From the NCBI GenBank assembly GCA_938091475.1, contig CALLJI010000188.1:1-13963 (forward strand): 13,963 bases of DNA, written 5' to 3'. This DNA comes from an uncultured Caldimicrobium sp. (GTDB lineage: Bacteria; Desulfobacterota; Thermodesulfobacteria; Thermodesulfobacteriales; Thermodesulfobacteriaceae). Below the pieces are notes generated by a model. That model was not told where the DNA came from. It did not search any database and was given only the letters and a program-made list of their open reading frames with translations. Of the stretch, positions 1 through 6,942 are shown piece by piece (the first letter of the stretch is position 1; the number at the start of each line of letters is the position of its first letter). Both the position numbers and the translations under genes were made by a program.

Positions 1-756
1 TATTCCCGGCATTCCCTTTTCATAAAAGACTTCTAAGGCTGAAATGGTTGTACCTGCGGGTGAAGTAACCATAGCTTTAATTTGATAAGGATCCATCTTG
101 GTTTCTTCTATCATTTTGAGTGTGCCTTCAAGAGTAGCCAAGACTAATTTTTCTGCAATTTCTCTGGGAAGACCACAGGAAACACCCGCATCTATCATAG
201 CCTCAATAAATAATGCTACATAAGCAGGCCCACTTCCTGAGAGAGCTGTTACCGCATCCATATATTCCTCTTTAACTACAATTACCTCACCAATAGCTTG
301 AAAAATCTCTTCAGCTAACTTAAGATGGGTTGAATTTGCATATTTACCTTTAGCTATGGCACTTATACTTCTGTGCACCAAGGCACAAGTATTTGGCATA
401 ATTCTAATTATAGGGGTTTCCTCAGGCAAAAACTTTTCATAAAAAGATATTGGCAGGCCTGCAGCAATGGTAAGTATTAGGTGAAACTTTGGATCTACTT
501 TATCTTTTATCTCCTCAAGCACTGATCCCATCACCTGAGGTTTTACTGCTAAGATTATGATGGACTTTTTCTTGAGCACCTCAAGATTATCCGAAGTAGT
601 TGAAATGCCATAGTACTCCTCTAAATATTGTCTTCTCTCCATTAGAGGTTCTGAAACTAATATATCCTGTGGTTTAAAAATGTCTTTAGCTAAGAATCCC
701 TTTATGAGTGCCTCTGCCATCCTTCCACCGCCAATAATACCCAAGATTTTATTCAT
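1..756 (-). CDS. proC: Pyrroline-5-carboxylate reductase, C-terminus cut by window edge
   Basis: The enzyme catalyses the last step of proline synthesis, NAD(P)H-dependent reduction of 1-pyrroline-5-carboxylate in the cytoplasm. The frame starts at ATG 754-756 after a strong GAGGAGG site and stays open for 252 codons to base 1. The family is about 270 residues, so only roughly the last 20 are missing. An N-terminal Rossmann motif (GIIGGGRMAEAL, residues 6-17) is visible, followed by the AVKPQ segment, the 'IRIMPNT' strand and the signature 'DAVTALSGSGPAYV', then 'SPAGTT' near the cut end. These are all typical P5CR elements. It reads leftward, in the same direction as the exporter operon upstream, but a terminator at 1166-1203 separates them and it has its own likely promoter. 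Nothing links it functionally to the neighbouring respiratory genes. Confidence 0.95.
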   Translation of the reverse strand, partial: MNKILGIIGGGRMAEALIKGFLAKDIFKPQDILVSEPLMERRQYLEEYYGISTTSDNLEVLKKKSIIILAVKPQVMGSVLEEIKDKVDPKFHLILTIAAGLPISFYEKFLPEETPIIRIMPNTCALVHRSISAIAKGKYANSTHLKLAEEIFQAIGEVIVVKEEYMDAVTALSGSGPAYVALFIEAMIDAGVSCGLPREIAEKLVLATLEGTLKMIEETKMDPYQIKAMVTSPAGTTISALEVFYEKGMPGI

Positions 757-795
757 AAGTTTCCTCCTCTATAAGCTATTTAACGCACCTTTATT

Positions 796-823
796 ATTAT
801 AATCTCAATTATACTTTGGGCAA
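796..823 (-). promoter_or_regulatory. Likely sigma-70-type promoter for proC
   Basis: On the minus strand there is a perfect TATAAT (796-801), with TTGCCC (818-823, 4 of 6 matches to TTGACA) 16 bases upstream. It lies about 40 bases ahead of the proC start. A second TATAAT lies at 808-813 but has no good -35 partner. The region is AT-rich, so chance matches are possible. Confidence 0.45.
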
Positions 824-931
824 TTTTTAAATAGCCTTTACTAAATTTTGTGTTATTACTAATTTGAATTGTCACATTTTTCTTTCTTCGCTTTTTTCTA
901 TTGAATTGTATTGAATGGCACAGTATGATGT

Positions 932-947
932 GCCCAAGAATTTGGGC
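932..947. repeat. Short inverted repeat abutting the palindromic units
   Basis: GCCCAA (932-937) and TTGGGC (942-947) are perfect complements around a four-base loop. The right arm shares its GGGC with the start of the first palindromic unit at 944, so the two structures are mutually exclusive if they fold. A role is not evident. Confidence 0.5.
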
Positions 948-1004
948 GATTCGTGAATTGCCCCTACATATGTAACATCTGGGCAATTCGTGAATTGCCC
1001 CTAC
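944..1004. repeat. Two direct copies of a near-palindromic 24-base unit
   Basis: Copies lie at 944-967 and 981-1004. They are identical except at one position (G948 in the first against A985 in the second). Each contains arms GGGCAATTC / GAATTGCCC around a two-base centre (one arm mismatch in the first copy), followed by CTAC. A 13-base spacer separates them. Such GGGCAATTC-GAATTGCCCCTAC palindromes occur in many copies in some bacterial genomes as REP- or MITE-like elements. That is recalled family knowledge; only these two copies can be seen here. Confidence 0.75.
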
Positions 1005-1165
1005 CACATACACTTTTTTTCATTGCTCTTCTCATAAGGTAAAAATTATCAGTTTTATTTATCCACATACCTTATTTTAATAAAATCAAAGATATTAAAA
1101 CCTCCAGATAGGAGAGAACCAAAGGAAATCTTTAAGCTTTTTACCTCAAAGAAAGCTAAGTATTT

Positions 1166-1203
1166 AAAAAAGCCCCTTCCCCGGGAGGGGATCGGAGAAG
1201 GGG
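1166..1203 (-). terminator. Rho-independent terminator of the exporter operon
   Basis: Read on the minus strand, CCCCTTC (1197-1203) pairs with GAAGGGG (1173-1179), enclosing further GC-rich self-complementary sequence (CCCCTCCCGGGG). A run of six T (1166-1171) follows two bases after the stem. It begins 34 bases after the stop codon of the distal exporter gene. Stem, loop and T-tract are all in the correct order for minus-strand termination. Confidence 0.85.
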
Positions 1204-1237
1204 TTGAAGAGAAGATAGTAAGATTTAAGGGGAGGGG

Positions 1238-1642
1238 TTATGGAATGTAGGGTACATTAAGCAGTTTTAAAGCTAAGTAAGTACAACCAATAACTGCGAC
1301 TCTTTTTACCCAAAGGGGACTCAATCTCTTGGCAATACGGGGAGCAATAAATCCTGCTGAGACAGCTCCTATAGCCATAAATATAAAAAGAAGCACATCT
1401 GTCTGTCCAAAAAAATAGTATCTACTTGAGGCCATAAGTGTATTGAAAAAGATGGCAAGAAGAGAACTACCTACCACAACATATATAGGTAGACCCATAA
1501 TTACTGTCATAAGAGGTACAACAAAAGGTCCTCCTCCAAATCCTCCAAGACTTGAAGCAACAGCAATGATAAATCCACCGATTGCACCTATTACCATATT
1601 GGCATAAAACTCTTGTCCCCAAAACTCAAGCTTCATTTTCAT
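1238..1642 (-). CDS. TauE/SafE-type half-transporter (membrane half only)
   Basis: This is a 134-residue membrane protein with four hydrophobic segments (about 17-37, 41-66, 80-102 and 108-127). It carries the family signature GGFGGG (33-38) followed by a proline (43), and the 'VVVGSSLLAI' segment. TauE/SafE proteins export small anions such as sulfite, sulfoacetate or organosulfonates and are normally about 250 residues, made of two such four-helix halves. Only one half is encoded here. The other half is fused to the C-terminus of the gene just upstream, whose stop is 15 bases away. The start ATG 1640-1642 follows a strong AAGGAGGT site, so the short length is not a start-calling error. The two proteins probably pair to make one complete transporter. 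The substrate is unknown, and sulfite or a related sulfur anion is the likeliest guess. Confidence 0.8.
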   Translation of the reverse strand: MKMKLEFWGQEFYANMVIGAIGGFIIAVASSLGGFGGGPFVVPLMTVIMGLPIYVVVGSSLLAIFFNTLMASSRYYFFGQTDVLLFIFMAIGAVSAGFIAPRIAKRLSPLWVKRVAVIGCTYLALKLLNVPYIP

Positions 1643-1657
1643 AGGAGCACCTCCTTT

Positions 1658-2947
1658 TTATCCTTTTTGCTCTTTGGCTGCCTTGGCAGCAGCTGCTCTT
1701 TTCTTGAATTCTTCTAAAATAGCCTTTTCCTTCTTAGATTTTTCAATATACCCTGGGGTAGTTTGCCAAAGCATCAAGGCTGCTAAAATTAAGAGGACTA
1801 TACCAAAGACAAACTTATATTCCTCTAAAGTGACAAATTGATTTAAAAGGGGACCAAAGAAACCTCCTAAAGCCATAAAAATTCCTACAGTTATACCCAG
1901 TTTCCAATTTATGAATCCAATTTTTGAATAGTTATAAATACCGGCGCCTTGGCTAAAAAGGACTGAAGGCATAACTGAACCTGCCACGACACCATGAGGT
2001 ATATGATAAATCAAAATTAAAAGTGGATTTAATATGAAACCACCCCCTGCCCCCATAAGTACACCAAAAGTGCAAATAGCTAAAGCTAAAATAAGGGGTC
2101 CTAAGAAGTTTGTTGAAGTACCTGCTACAGGAAAGTATAATTTGGGAAAACTAACATCACAAACAAACTTAGCAGGTTCACTCTTTACATCTCTATTTAC
2201 TACTGCTATAACAGTATATGAGCGCGGAGGCGCATTCTCTGGCAATCTAAAAGTAGCCTCAAAGGTACCGTCTTCTTTGTTACTTATTTTAGTTAATACA
2301 AAAATACTATCTAATTTTCTCATCCTAGCTTGAATAAGCCTTGCTGTCTCTCTTTTGATCTCCTTTTTATCTGTTAAGCTGGGTAATTCTTCTCCTCTTG
2401 ATCCGATAACAGCTCTACTTACCGTGGTTTTCCAAACCCTCATTTCGGCAACTAACTTAGGCGGAGTAATAAAAGCATAGTCTGCATTTGACTCTTTCAA
2501 GAATTCACCAATTCTCCACTTCTTTTCAGCCTTATACTTATTATAAATTTCCTTAACTGGCTTTTCTTCCACTGTGCCATTCTTATCTATTTTTGCAATA
2601 TAATCATCTGCAATCAAAACTTGATAAAAAGCCGGAATTTCTTTTGAAAGATAAAATTTGTAATCCTTTCTATCTAATCGAGATACTTGAACCTTACTAT
2701 CTATGGAAGTTATTTCGATAAAATTTACTCGCATACCAGAAGGAACCTTTCCAGTAATCCTAATGGTATCTCCCCCCTTATAAACTTCTTTATCGAGTTT
2801 TACTTCCACCTTTATTTGCTCAGACTTAGCTTCAGAAACCTGACCACCCCCCTCGGGCAATTGAGCAAATAATTTTGTGATTCCAAAAGTTATTAAAAAT
2901 AGAAACAAAAAAATAATAAGAACAGTAAATTTCACTTTACCATACAT
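1658..2947 (-). CDS. TauE/SafE-type half-transporter with N-terminal extracytoplasmic domain
   Basis: The protein has 429 residues. Residues 7-28 form a membrane anchor or signal anchor. Residues about 30-278 are hydrophilic and should lie outside the cytoplasm; two stretches have the beta-rich look of Ig-like/MG2 folds (about 44-115, and 220-262 with 'DGTFEATFRLPENAPPRSY'). Residues 281-396 form a four-helix TauE/SafE half with the G-x-GGG-x4-P signature (299-308). A lysine- and alanine-rich basic tail (402-429) should face the cytoplasm. ATG 2945-2947 is preceded by GGAGGAGG. The gene is first in the leftward operon with the 134-residue half-transporter, and together the two supply one full set of eight transporter helices. 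The outer domain might bind the exported anion or a periplasmic partner, which is a guess. Sulfite or another sulfur anion is the likeliest substrate from the family and from the divergent Psr-like genes. Confidence 0.75.
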   Translation of the reverse strand: MYGKVKFTVLIIFLFLFLITFGITKLFAQLPEGGGQVSEAKSEQIKVEVKLDKEVYKGGDTIRITGKVPSGMRVNFIEITSIDSKVQVSRLDRKDYKFYLSKEIPAFYQVLIADDYIAKIDKNGTVEEKPVKEIYNKYKAEKKWRIGEFLKESNADYAFITPPKLVAEMRVWKTTVSRAVIGSRGEELPSLTDKKEIKRETARLIQARMRKLDSIFVLTKISNKEDGTFEATFRLPENAPPRSYTVIAVVNRDVKSEPAKFVCDVSFPKLYFPVAGTSTNFLGPLILALAICTFGVLMGAGGGFILNPLLILIYHIPHGVVAGSVMPSVLFSQGAGIYNYSKIGFINWKLGITVGIFMALGGFFGPLLNQFVTLEEYKFVFGIVLLILAALMLWQTTPGYIEKSKKEKAILEEFKKRAAAAKAAKEQKG

Positions 2948-3276
2948 AATTCCACCTCCTCCTGTTATTGAAATTATTGAATTTGAACTCTTACCCTCAT
3001 AATATTTTTAACATTTCTCATCACCTCCCTATTTAGTGGTTTTTTGAAGTTTTAGTATGCAAATATTATTCCCAAAATAAGCTTCTCTCCATTAAAGAAA
3101 TATTTTAAAAATTACCCAAAAAATTGTTCCATATGGCACACCCAACTGTCCCTTTTAGGACAATTGCACCTACCTTATGGGCCTTTTTCAAAAAAATTTC
3201 CCACAAAAAGAATGGGCACAAAATTTGTTAATGATTTTAAAAGTGCATAAAAACAATCAAATAAAACGAGGTTATT
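2948..3276. other. Divergent intergenic region between exporter operon and Psr/Nuo operon
   Basis: These 329 AT-rich bases must hold the leftward promoter of the exporter operon and probably the rightward promoter of the stress-protein/Psr/Nuo genes. No consensus promoter stands out. Rightward, TTGTTA (3225-3230) with CATAAA (3246-3251) is a poor candidate with a 15-base spacer. A small inverted repeat, TGTCC (3147-3151) with GGACA (3158-3162), is followed by CAATTGCACCTAC, which vaguely resembles the tail of the 944-1004 repeats. On the minus strand a strong AGGGAGGT (3023-3030) lies near ATG 3019-3021 and ATG 3012-3014, which open frames of only 15 and 5 codons. Confidence 0.6.
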
Positions 3277-3862
3277 ATGAGGAATGAAACTAAATTAAGA
3301 ACTGTAATTTTAGCCTCAGATGTTTCTGAATTCAGTAAAGGTGCAGAAAATTTGGCTTTAAATATTTGTCAACTAAGTGGAGCCAAACTTATTGTTACAC
3401 ACATTCTTTTTTACAATCCCAAATATATGAGTATATGAGTATGGCCATTCAAGAAGTTGAGACACAAAGAAGCAAAGCCAAAGAAATCGTAGAAATAGTT
3501 AAAAAAGAGGCTATGGAGAGAAAAATTGATGTAGAGGAAGAAATTGTCCTCTCTGAAGAAATCGAAAAGGGTATTTTGGAATCGGCTAAAAAACATCGTG
3601 CTGATTTAATCATTATGGGAAGGAGAGGTAAGTGATACCCAAGAAGGGCATTCTAAAAGGTAAAGAAACAATAGTGTGTATAGACGGAGCTGAGATTTCT
3701 TATAAAGCTTTAGATTTTGCTTGTGAGTTCATGAGAGGTTTTTCTAAAATATTACTAGGTTCTATCTCTGAGAAAGTTTTATCTAATAGTGATAAAGTAG
3801 TTTTAATATATAAAAATCTTATAGGGGAGGAGCACTATGAACGAAAAAAAAGTTGTTTATAG
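3277..3862 (+). pseudogene. Broken tandem universal stress protein (UspA-family) gene
   Basis: Three frames carry consecutive UspA-like pieces. Bases 3277-3438 (ATG after GAGGT) give the first strand and helix, 'TVILASDVSEFSKGAENLAL'. The next frame continues with 'AIQEVETQRSKAKEIVE' and ends at 3635 with 'ADLIIMGRRGK', the first half of the ATP-loop motif G-x2-G-x9-G(S/T). The third frame (about 3632-3862) has 'VIPKKG', a new domain start 'TIVCIDGAEISYKALDFACEF', then 'RGFSKILLGSISEKVL', a UspA C-terminus. The order fits a two-domain UspA protein that lost the end of domain 1 and the middle of domain 2. The first frame break is an exact 8-bp tandem duplication. UspA proteins bind ATP or act in stress survival and often sit beside respiratory genes. 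The last frame overlaps the Mo-enzyme start by 26 bases, so the locus may now serve mainly as leader. Sequencing error is possible but cannot explain the missing domain parts. Confidence 0.8.
3424..3442 (+). repeat. 8-bp tandem duplication causing the usp frameshift
   Basis: A period-8 tract contains ATATGAGT at 3425-3432 and again at 3433-3440, plus flanking matching bases. Reading into the second copy gives the in-frame TGA at 3436-3438. Removing one copy restores 'NPKYMSMAIQEVE', joining the first frame to the second without any other change. Confidence 0.9.
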
Positions 3863-5918
3863 CTTATGTTGCATGTGTACAGGAAGATGTCCTATTATGG
3901 TAGAGGTAGAAAATGGAGTCATTAAGCATATATGGGGTAATCCTTATGTCTTTGGAGCAAAAAGTCTTTGTCCTAGAGGTGCTGCAGGGGTTGCCTTTGA
4001 ATATGATAATGAGAGGCCCCAATATCCTATGATAAGAGATGGAGAAAGAGGGTCTGGCAAATGGAGAAGAGTAAGTTGGGAAGAAGCCTTTGATTTTCTT
4101 GCTGATAAATTTAAAAAAATCATTGAAGAGTATGGAGCAAAAGCGATTGCCCTTAGTGACAGAGGAGGTCCTCACACAGAGCTTCATAAGCTCTTTTTAA
4201 GAGCACTTGGCTCCCCAAACTATTTTACTCACCATGCAACCTGCTCTAATTCTGTGCATAATGCCCATATGAGTGTGGCTGGACATGCTAGAAACACCGT
4301 TGGATTTGATTACAAAAATTGTAAATATTTAGTGGTTTTCGGAAGAAATCTTTTAGAGAGTTTAATTACAGGAGAAGCCAGGAATGTCATTGAAATGATT
4401 AATTCAGGTGGAAAATTAGTTTATATAGATGTGAGATGGACTTATACAGCTTCTAAAGCTTATAAATTCTTTATAATCAATCCTGGCACAGACTATGCTT
4501 TGGCTTTAGCCCTTATTAATGTGATAGTAAATCAACAACTTTATGAGGCTGATTTTGTAAATAGATATGTGATTGGGTTAAAGTATTTAAAAACTTTCAT
4601 TCAACCCTATACACCTGAATGGGCAGCAAAGGAGACAGGTATACCAGCAGAAGAAATAAGAAGAATGGCCTATGAAGCAGCAGAAAACAAACCTTCTGTG
4701 ATTTTTCATCCTGGTTGGATGACAGCTTGGTATAGTCAAGATTTTTATTTCAGAAGAGCTATTTATATCTTGAATGCCCTTATGGGGAGTTATGAGGCGA
4801 AGGGAGGGATTTTCATATCAAAGGGTGCAGGAGATTGCGGGGTAAAAATCAAACAACCTACCTCAATTGCACCCAAAGTCACAGAAGAGCGTTGTGATGG
4901 AGCTGGCACTGAATATCCTTGGATAAAAGGCCAATGGGGTATGCTTCAAAGACTGCCGGAGGTCATTGAAACTGGGCAACCCTATCCCATAAAGGCTTAT
5001 ATTGCAATGAGGCATGATCCACTTGCTAGTATGCCTGATCTAGAAACATGGATAAAGGCTTTTGAGAAATTAGATCTTGTGGTAGCCATAGATGTAAACT
5101 GGAGTTGGACTTCTTGGTATGCAGACATTATTTTACCTGAAGCTACTTATCTTGAAAGAACTGACAATGTAATTGAAAGAAAAGGTCTTAAACCTCAATT
5201 AGCTCTGAGGCAAAAAGTAATTGAACCGAGATTTGATGCTAAAAGTCGTTTTCAGATATTCAAAACTTTAGCAGAAAAACTGGGCAAAGGTGAATATTTT
5301 CCCTGGAGGGATGAGATTGAAATGGTAAACTGGCAACTTGAAGGTACTGGTTTTACCTTTGAGGATTTTGCAAAGAAGGGGATTATAGATTTAACACAGG
5401 AACCCATTTGGTACGATAGAAAAAATTTAAAGTTTAATACACCATCTGGGAAAATTGAGGTATTTTCAGAGGCCTTAGAAAACTCTGGAATTCCCTCACT
5501 GTCACCTTATGAAAAACCAACTCCCACACCCGAGGGACACTTAAGATTAATTACCGGAAAGGTTGCATTACATACCCAAGGACGAACCACTTCCAATAAT
5601 CTTTACTTAAATGAACTATGCCCAGAAAATTATCTCTATATACATCCCTCTTTTGCTAAAAAACAAGGATTAAAGGAGGGCGATTTAGTTGAAATATCCA
5701 ACAACGGGGTTTCTCAAAAGATAAGAGTAAGAATTACCCCGTACATACACCCAGAAATTGGTTTTATGTTACATGGATTTGGAGATCCAGTACCAGTAAG
5801 AACGCGCTCTTTTGGTAAAGGCGCAAGTGATGTGGTTTTAATGAAAGGGCAACTCAAAGTAACTGTAGGTGGTAATTGTCCTCTTTTTGAGACCTTTATA
5901 AAAATTGATAAAATTTAG
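3837..5918 (+). CDS. Psr/Phs-type molybdopterin oxidoreductase, catalytic subunit, no signal peptide
   Basis: This 693-residue member of the DMSO-reductase superfamily (bis-pterin Mo or W) is closest in look to polysulfide/thiosulfate reductase catalytic subunits. The N-terminal [4Fe-4S] site is C11-x2-C14-x3-C18 with C45 in 'SLCPRG'. C136 in 'HATCSNS' sits where these enzymes place the cysteine ligand of Mo. The C-terminal beta-barrel pterin-binding domain begins near residue 575 ('LRLITGKV...HTQGRT'). PsrA and PhsA are usually about 760 residues with a twin-arginine leader. Here the frame starts directly at the cluster domain with no leader and a strong GGGGAGGAG site, so the enzyme should stay in the cytoplasm. 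It heads the Nuo-like gene run and is followed 15 bases later by its ferredoxin subunit. Substrate is unknown: polysulfide, thiosulfate, tetrathionate, sulfite or a non-sulfur oxyanion are all possible. It may form the electron-input or output module of the complex I encoded downstream. Confidence 0.85.
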   Translation: MNEKKVVYSLCCMCTGRCPIMVEVENGVIKHIWGNPYVFGAKSLCPRGAAGVAFEYDNERPQYPMIRDGERGSGKWRRVSWEEAFDFLADKFKKIIEEYGAKAIALSDRGGPHTELHKLFLRALGSPNYFTHHATCSNSVHNAHMSVAGHARNTVGFDYKNCKYLVVFGRNLLESLITGEARNVIEMINSGGKLVYIDVRWTYTASKAYKFFIINPGTDYALALALINVIVNQQLYEADFVNRYVIGLKYLKTFIQPYTPEWAAKETGIPAEEIRRMAYEAAENKPSVIFHPGWMTAWYSQDFYFRRAIYILNALMGSYEAKGGIFISKGAGDCGVKIKQPTSIAPKVTEERCDGAGTEYPWIKGQWGMLQRLPEVIETGQPYPIKAYIAMRHDPLASMPDLETWIKAFEKLDLVVAIDVNWSWTSWYADIILPEATYLERTDNVIERKGLKPQLALRQKVIEPRFDAKSRFQIFKTLAEKLGKGEYFPWRDEIEMVNWQLEGTGFTFEDFAKKGIIDLTQEPIWYDRKNLKFNTPSGKIEVFSEALENSGIPSLSPYEKPTPTPEGHLRLITGKVALHTQGRTTSNNLYLNELCPENYLYIHPSFAKKQGLKEGDLVEISNNGVSQKIRVRITPYIHPEIGFMLHGFGDPVPVRTRSFGKGASDVVLMKGQLKVTVGGNCPLFETFIKIDKI

Positions 5919-5933
5919 TTTAGGAGGCTACAT

Positions 5934-6452
5934 ATGAGCCAATATTTAATTACCCAAAACTATAAAAAATGTATTGGATGCTTTGCCTGTGTAGTGCACT
6001 GTAAAATAGAAAATAATCTACCTGTTGGACCTCGTTTTTGTGACATTTTACCTGTTGGGCCTAAAGAAATAAATGGCGTTCCAAGGATCATTTTTGTCTA
6101 TATGAATTGTTTTCATTGTGAAGAGGCTTTTTGTATGAAGGCCTGTCCAACTGGAGCTATGACAAAAAGGGTTAAGGATGGAATAGTTTATGTAAGGGAG
6201 GATCTTTGTATTGGTTGTAAATCATGTATTAAAGCTTGTCCATGGGGCATTCCTCAATGGAATCCTAATAGTAGAAAGGTTTTTAAGTGTCATCTCTGTA
6301 TGCATCGATTGGATAGAGGGGAAAAACCTGCTTGTGTAGAGGGATGTACAACCTCTTGTTTAAACTTTACTAAACCAGAAGAGGCAACTGCAAATATCCG
6401 AAGAGAATATGCTGAGAGAATCGCAGAAAATCTAAAGGCCATCCTACGGTAA
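5934..6452 (+). CDS. Four-cluster [4Fe-4S] electron-transfer subunit (PsrB/DmsB/NrfC type)
   Basis: The protein has 172 residues with sixteen cysteines arranged for four [4Fe-4S] clusters: C13/16/19/23, C59/62/67/71, C92/95/98/102 and C119/122/134/138 (the last with the long gap typical of this family), with extra C36 and C142. This is the standard electron-wire subunit that partners DMSO-reductase-type catalytic subunits. A strong TTTAGGAGG lies ahead of ATG 5934. No signal peptide or membrane segment is visible, matching a cytoplasmic catalytic partner. The usual third subunit, an NrfD/PsrC-type quinone-reactive membrane anchor, does not follow; nuoB begins 13 bases after the stop. By position it could pass electrons between the Mo enzyme and NuoI/NuoB, which is inference. 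Confidence 0.9.
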   Translation: MSQYLITQNYKKCIGCFACVVHCKIENNLPVGPRFCDILPVGPKEINGVPRIIFVYMNCFHCEEAFCMKACPTGAMTKRVKDGIVYVREDLCIGCKSCIKACPWGIPQWNPNSRKVFKCHLCMHRLDRGEKPACVEGCTTSCLNFTKPEEATANIRREYAERIAENLKAILR

Positions 6453-6465
6453 AAGACTCAAGAAA

Positions 6466-6942
6466 ATGGAACTGATTTTGGGAAAACTTGATGACCTTAT
6501 TAATTGGGCTCGCTCTGGGTCCATTTGGCCTGTAACCTTTGGGCTTGCTTGCTGTGCTATAGAAATGATGGCAGCAGGTGCTTCTCGTAATGATTTAGAC
6601 AGATTCGGAATTATTTTTAGAGCTTCACCCAGGCAAGCTGATTGTCTCATTGTAGCAGGGACTCTTACCTATAAAATGGCACCTATACTAAGGAGAGTTT
6701 ATGATCAAATGAGTTATCCTCGTTGGGTAATAGCAATGGGGAGTTGTGCTTGCACAGGTGGTGTATTTAGAACCTATGCCACTGTTCAAGGTGTGGATCA
6801 GATTGTTCCAGTTGATATCTATGTGCCAGGCTGTCCTCCCAGGCCTGAAGCCTTAATAGAAGGATTATTGGAGCTTAGGAAAAAAATTCGTGAAGAAAAA
6901 AGAAACTGGGGTCCCTATGCTAGAAAAGAGATTAAGCTCTAA
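6466..6942 (+). CDS. nuoB: NADH-quinone oxidoreductase-like subunit B (N2 cluster subunit)
   Basis: This 158-residue subunit of the complex I connecting module carries the terminal [4Fe-4S] cluster N2 that reduces quinone. The ligand pattern is intact: adjacent cysteines C29-C30 ('[10 protein letters not shown]'), C94 ('GSCACTGG') and C123 ('PGCPPRP'). The N-terminus '[15 protein letters not shown]' aligns with the normal family start, so ATG 6466 is the right start although its ribosome site is weak. It follows the ferredoxin gene by 13 bases and overlaps the start of nuoD. It is the first Nuo gene here, whereas in most operons nuoA precedes it. Confidence 0.95.
   Translation: MELILGKLDDLINWARSGSIWPVTFGLACCAIEMMAAGASRNDLDRFGIIFRASPRQADCLIVAGTLTYKMAPILRRVYDQMSYPRWVIAMGSCACTGGVFRTYATVQGVDQIVPVDIYVPGCPPRPEALIEGLLELRKKIREEKRNWGPYARKEIKL

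Larger units (their letters stand above)
757..1237. other. Non-coding stretch between proC and the exporter operon
   Basis: No convincing gene lies in these 481 bases. The stretch holds the proC leader and promoter (about 757-823), an AT-rich segment, a short inverted repeat plus two near-identical palindromic units (932-1004), further AT-rich sequence without recognisable structure (about 1005-1160), and the terminator of the exporter operon (1166-1203). One open minus-strand frame (780-1013) spans the repeats and encodes nothing recognisable, so I do not call it a gene. Confidence 0.75.

Noticed and set aside
780..1013. 77-codon open frame on the minus strand
   Set aside because: It runs through the palindromic repeats and the proC promoter, has no ribosome site and a composition unlike a folded protein.
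2034..2333. 99-codon plus-strand frame inside the exporter gene
   Set aside because: It lies antisense to a clear TauE/SafE-domain gene, has no recognisable domain and no good ribosome site.
3134..3148. Second possible sigma-54 site starting TGGCAC
   Set aside because: The -12 half at the required distance has no TTGC-like sequence.
3214..3228. Possible sigma-54 promoter (GGGCAC-N5-TTGT)
   Set aside because: The -24 half fits, but the essential GC of the -12 half is GT and the first T is G. In such AT-rich DNA this is not enough to call.
3864..4187. 107-codon minus-strand frame
   Set aside because: It lies antisense to the conserved iron-sulfur and pterin-binding start of the Mo enzyme and shows no family features.
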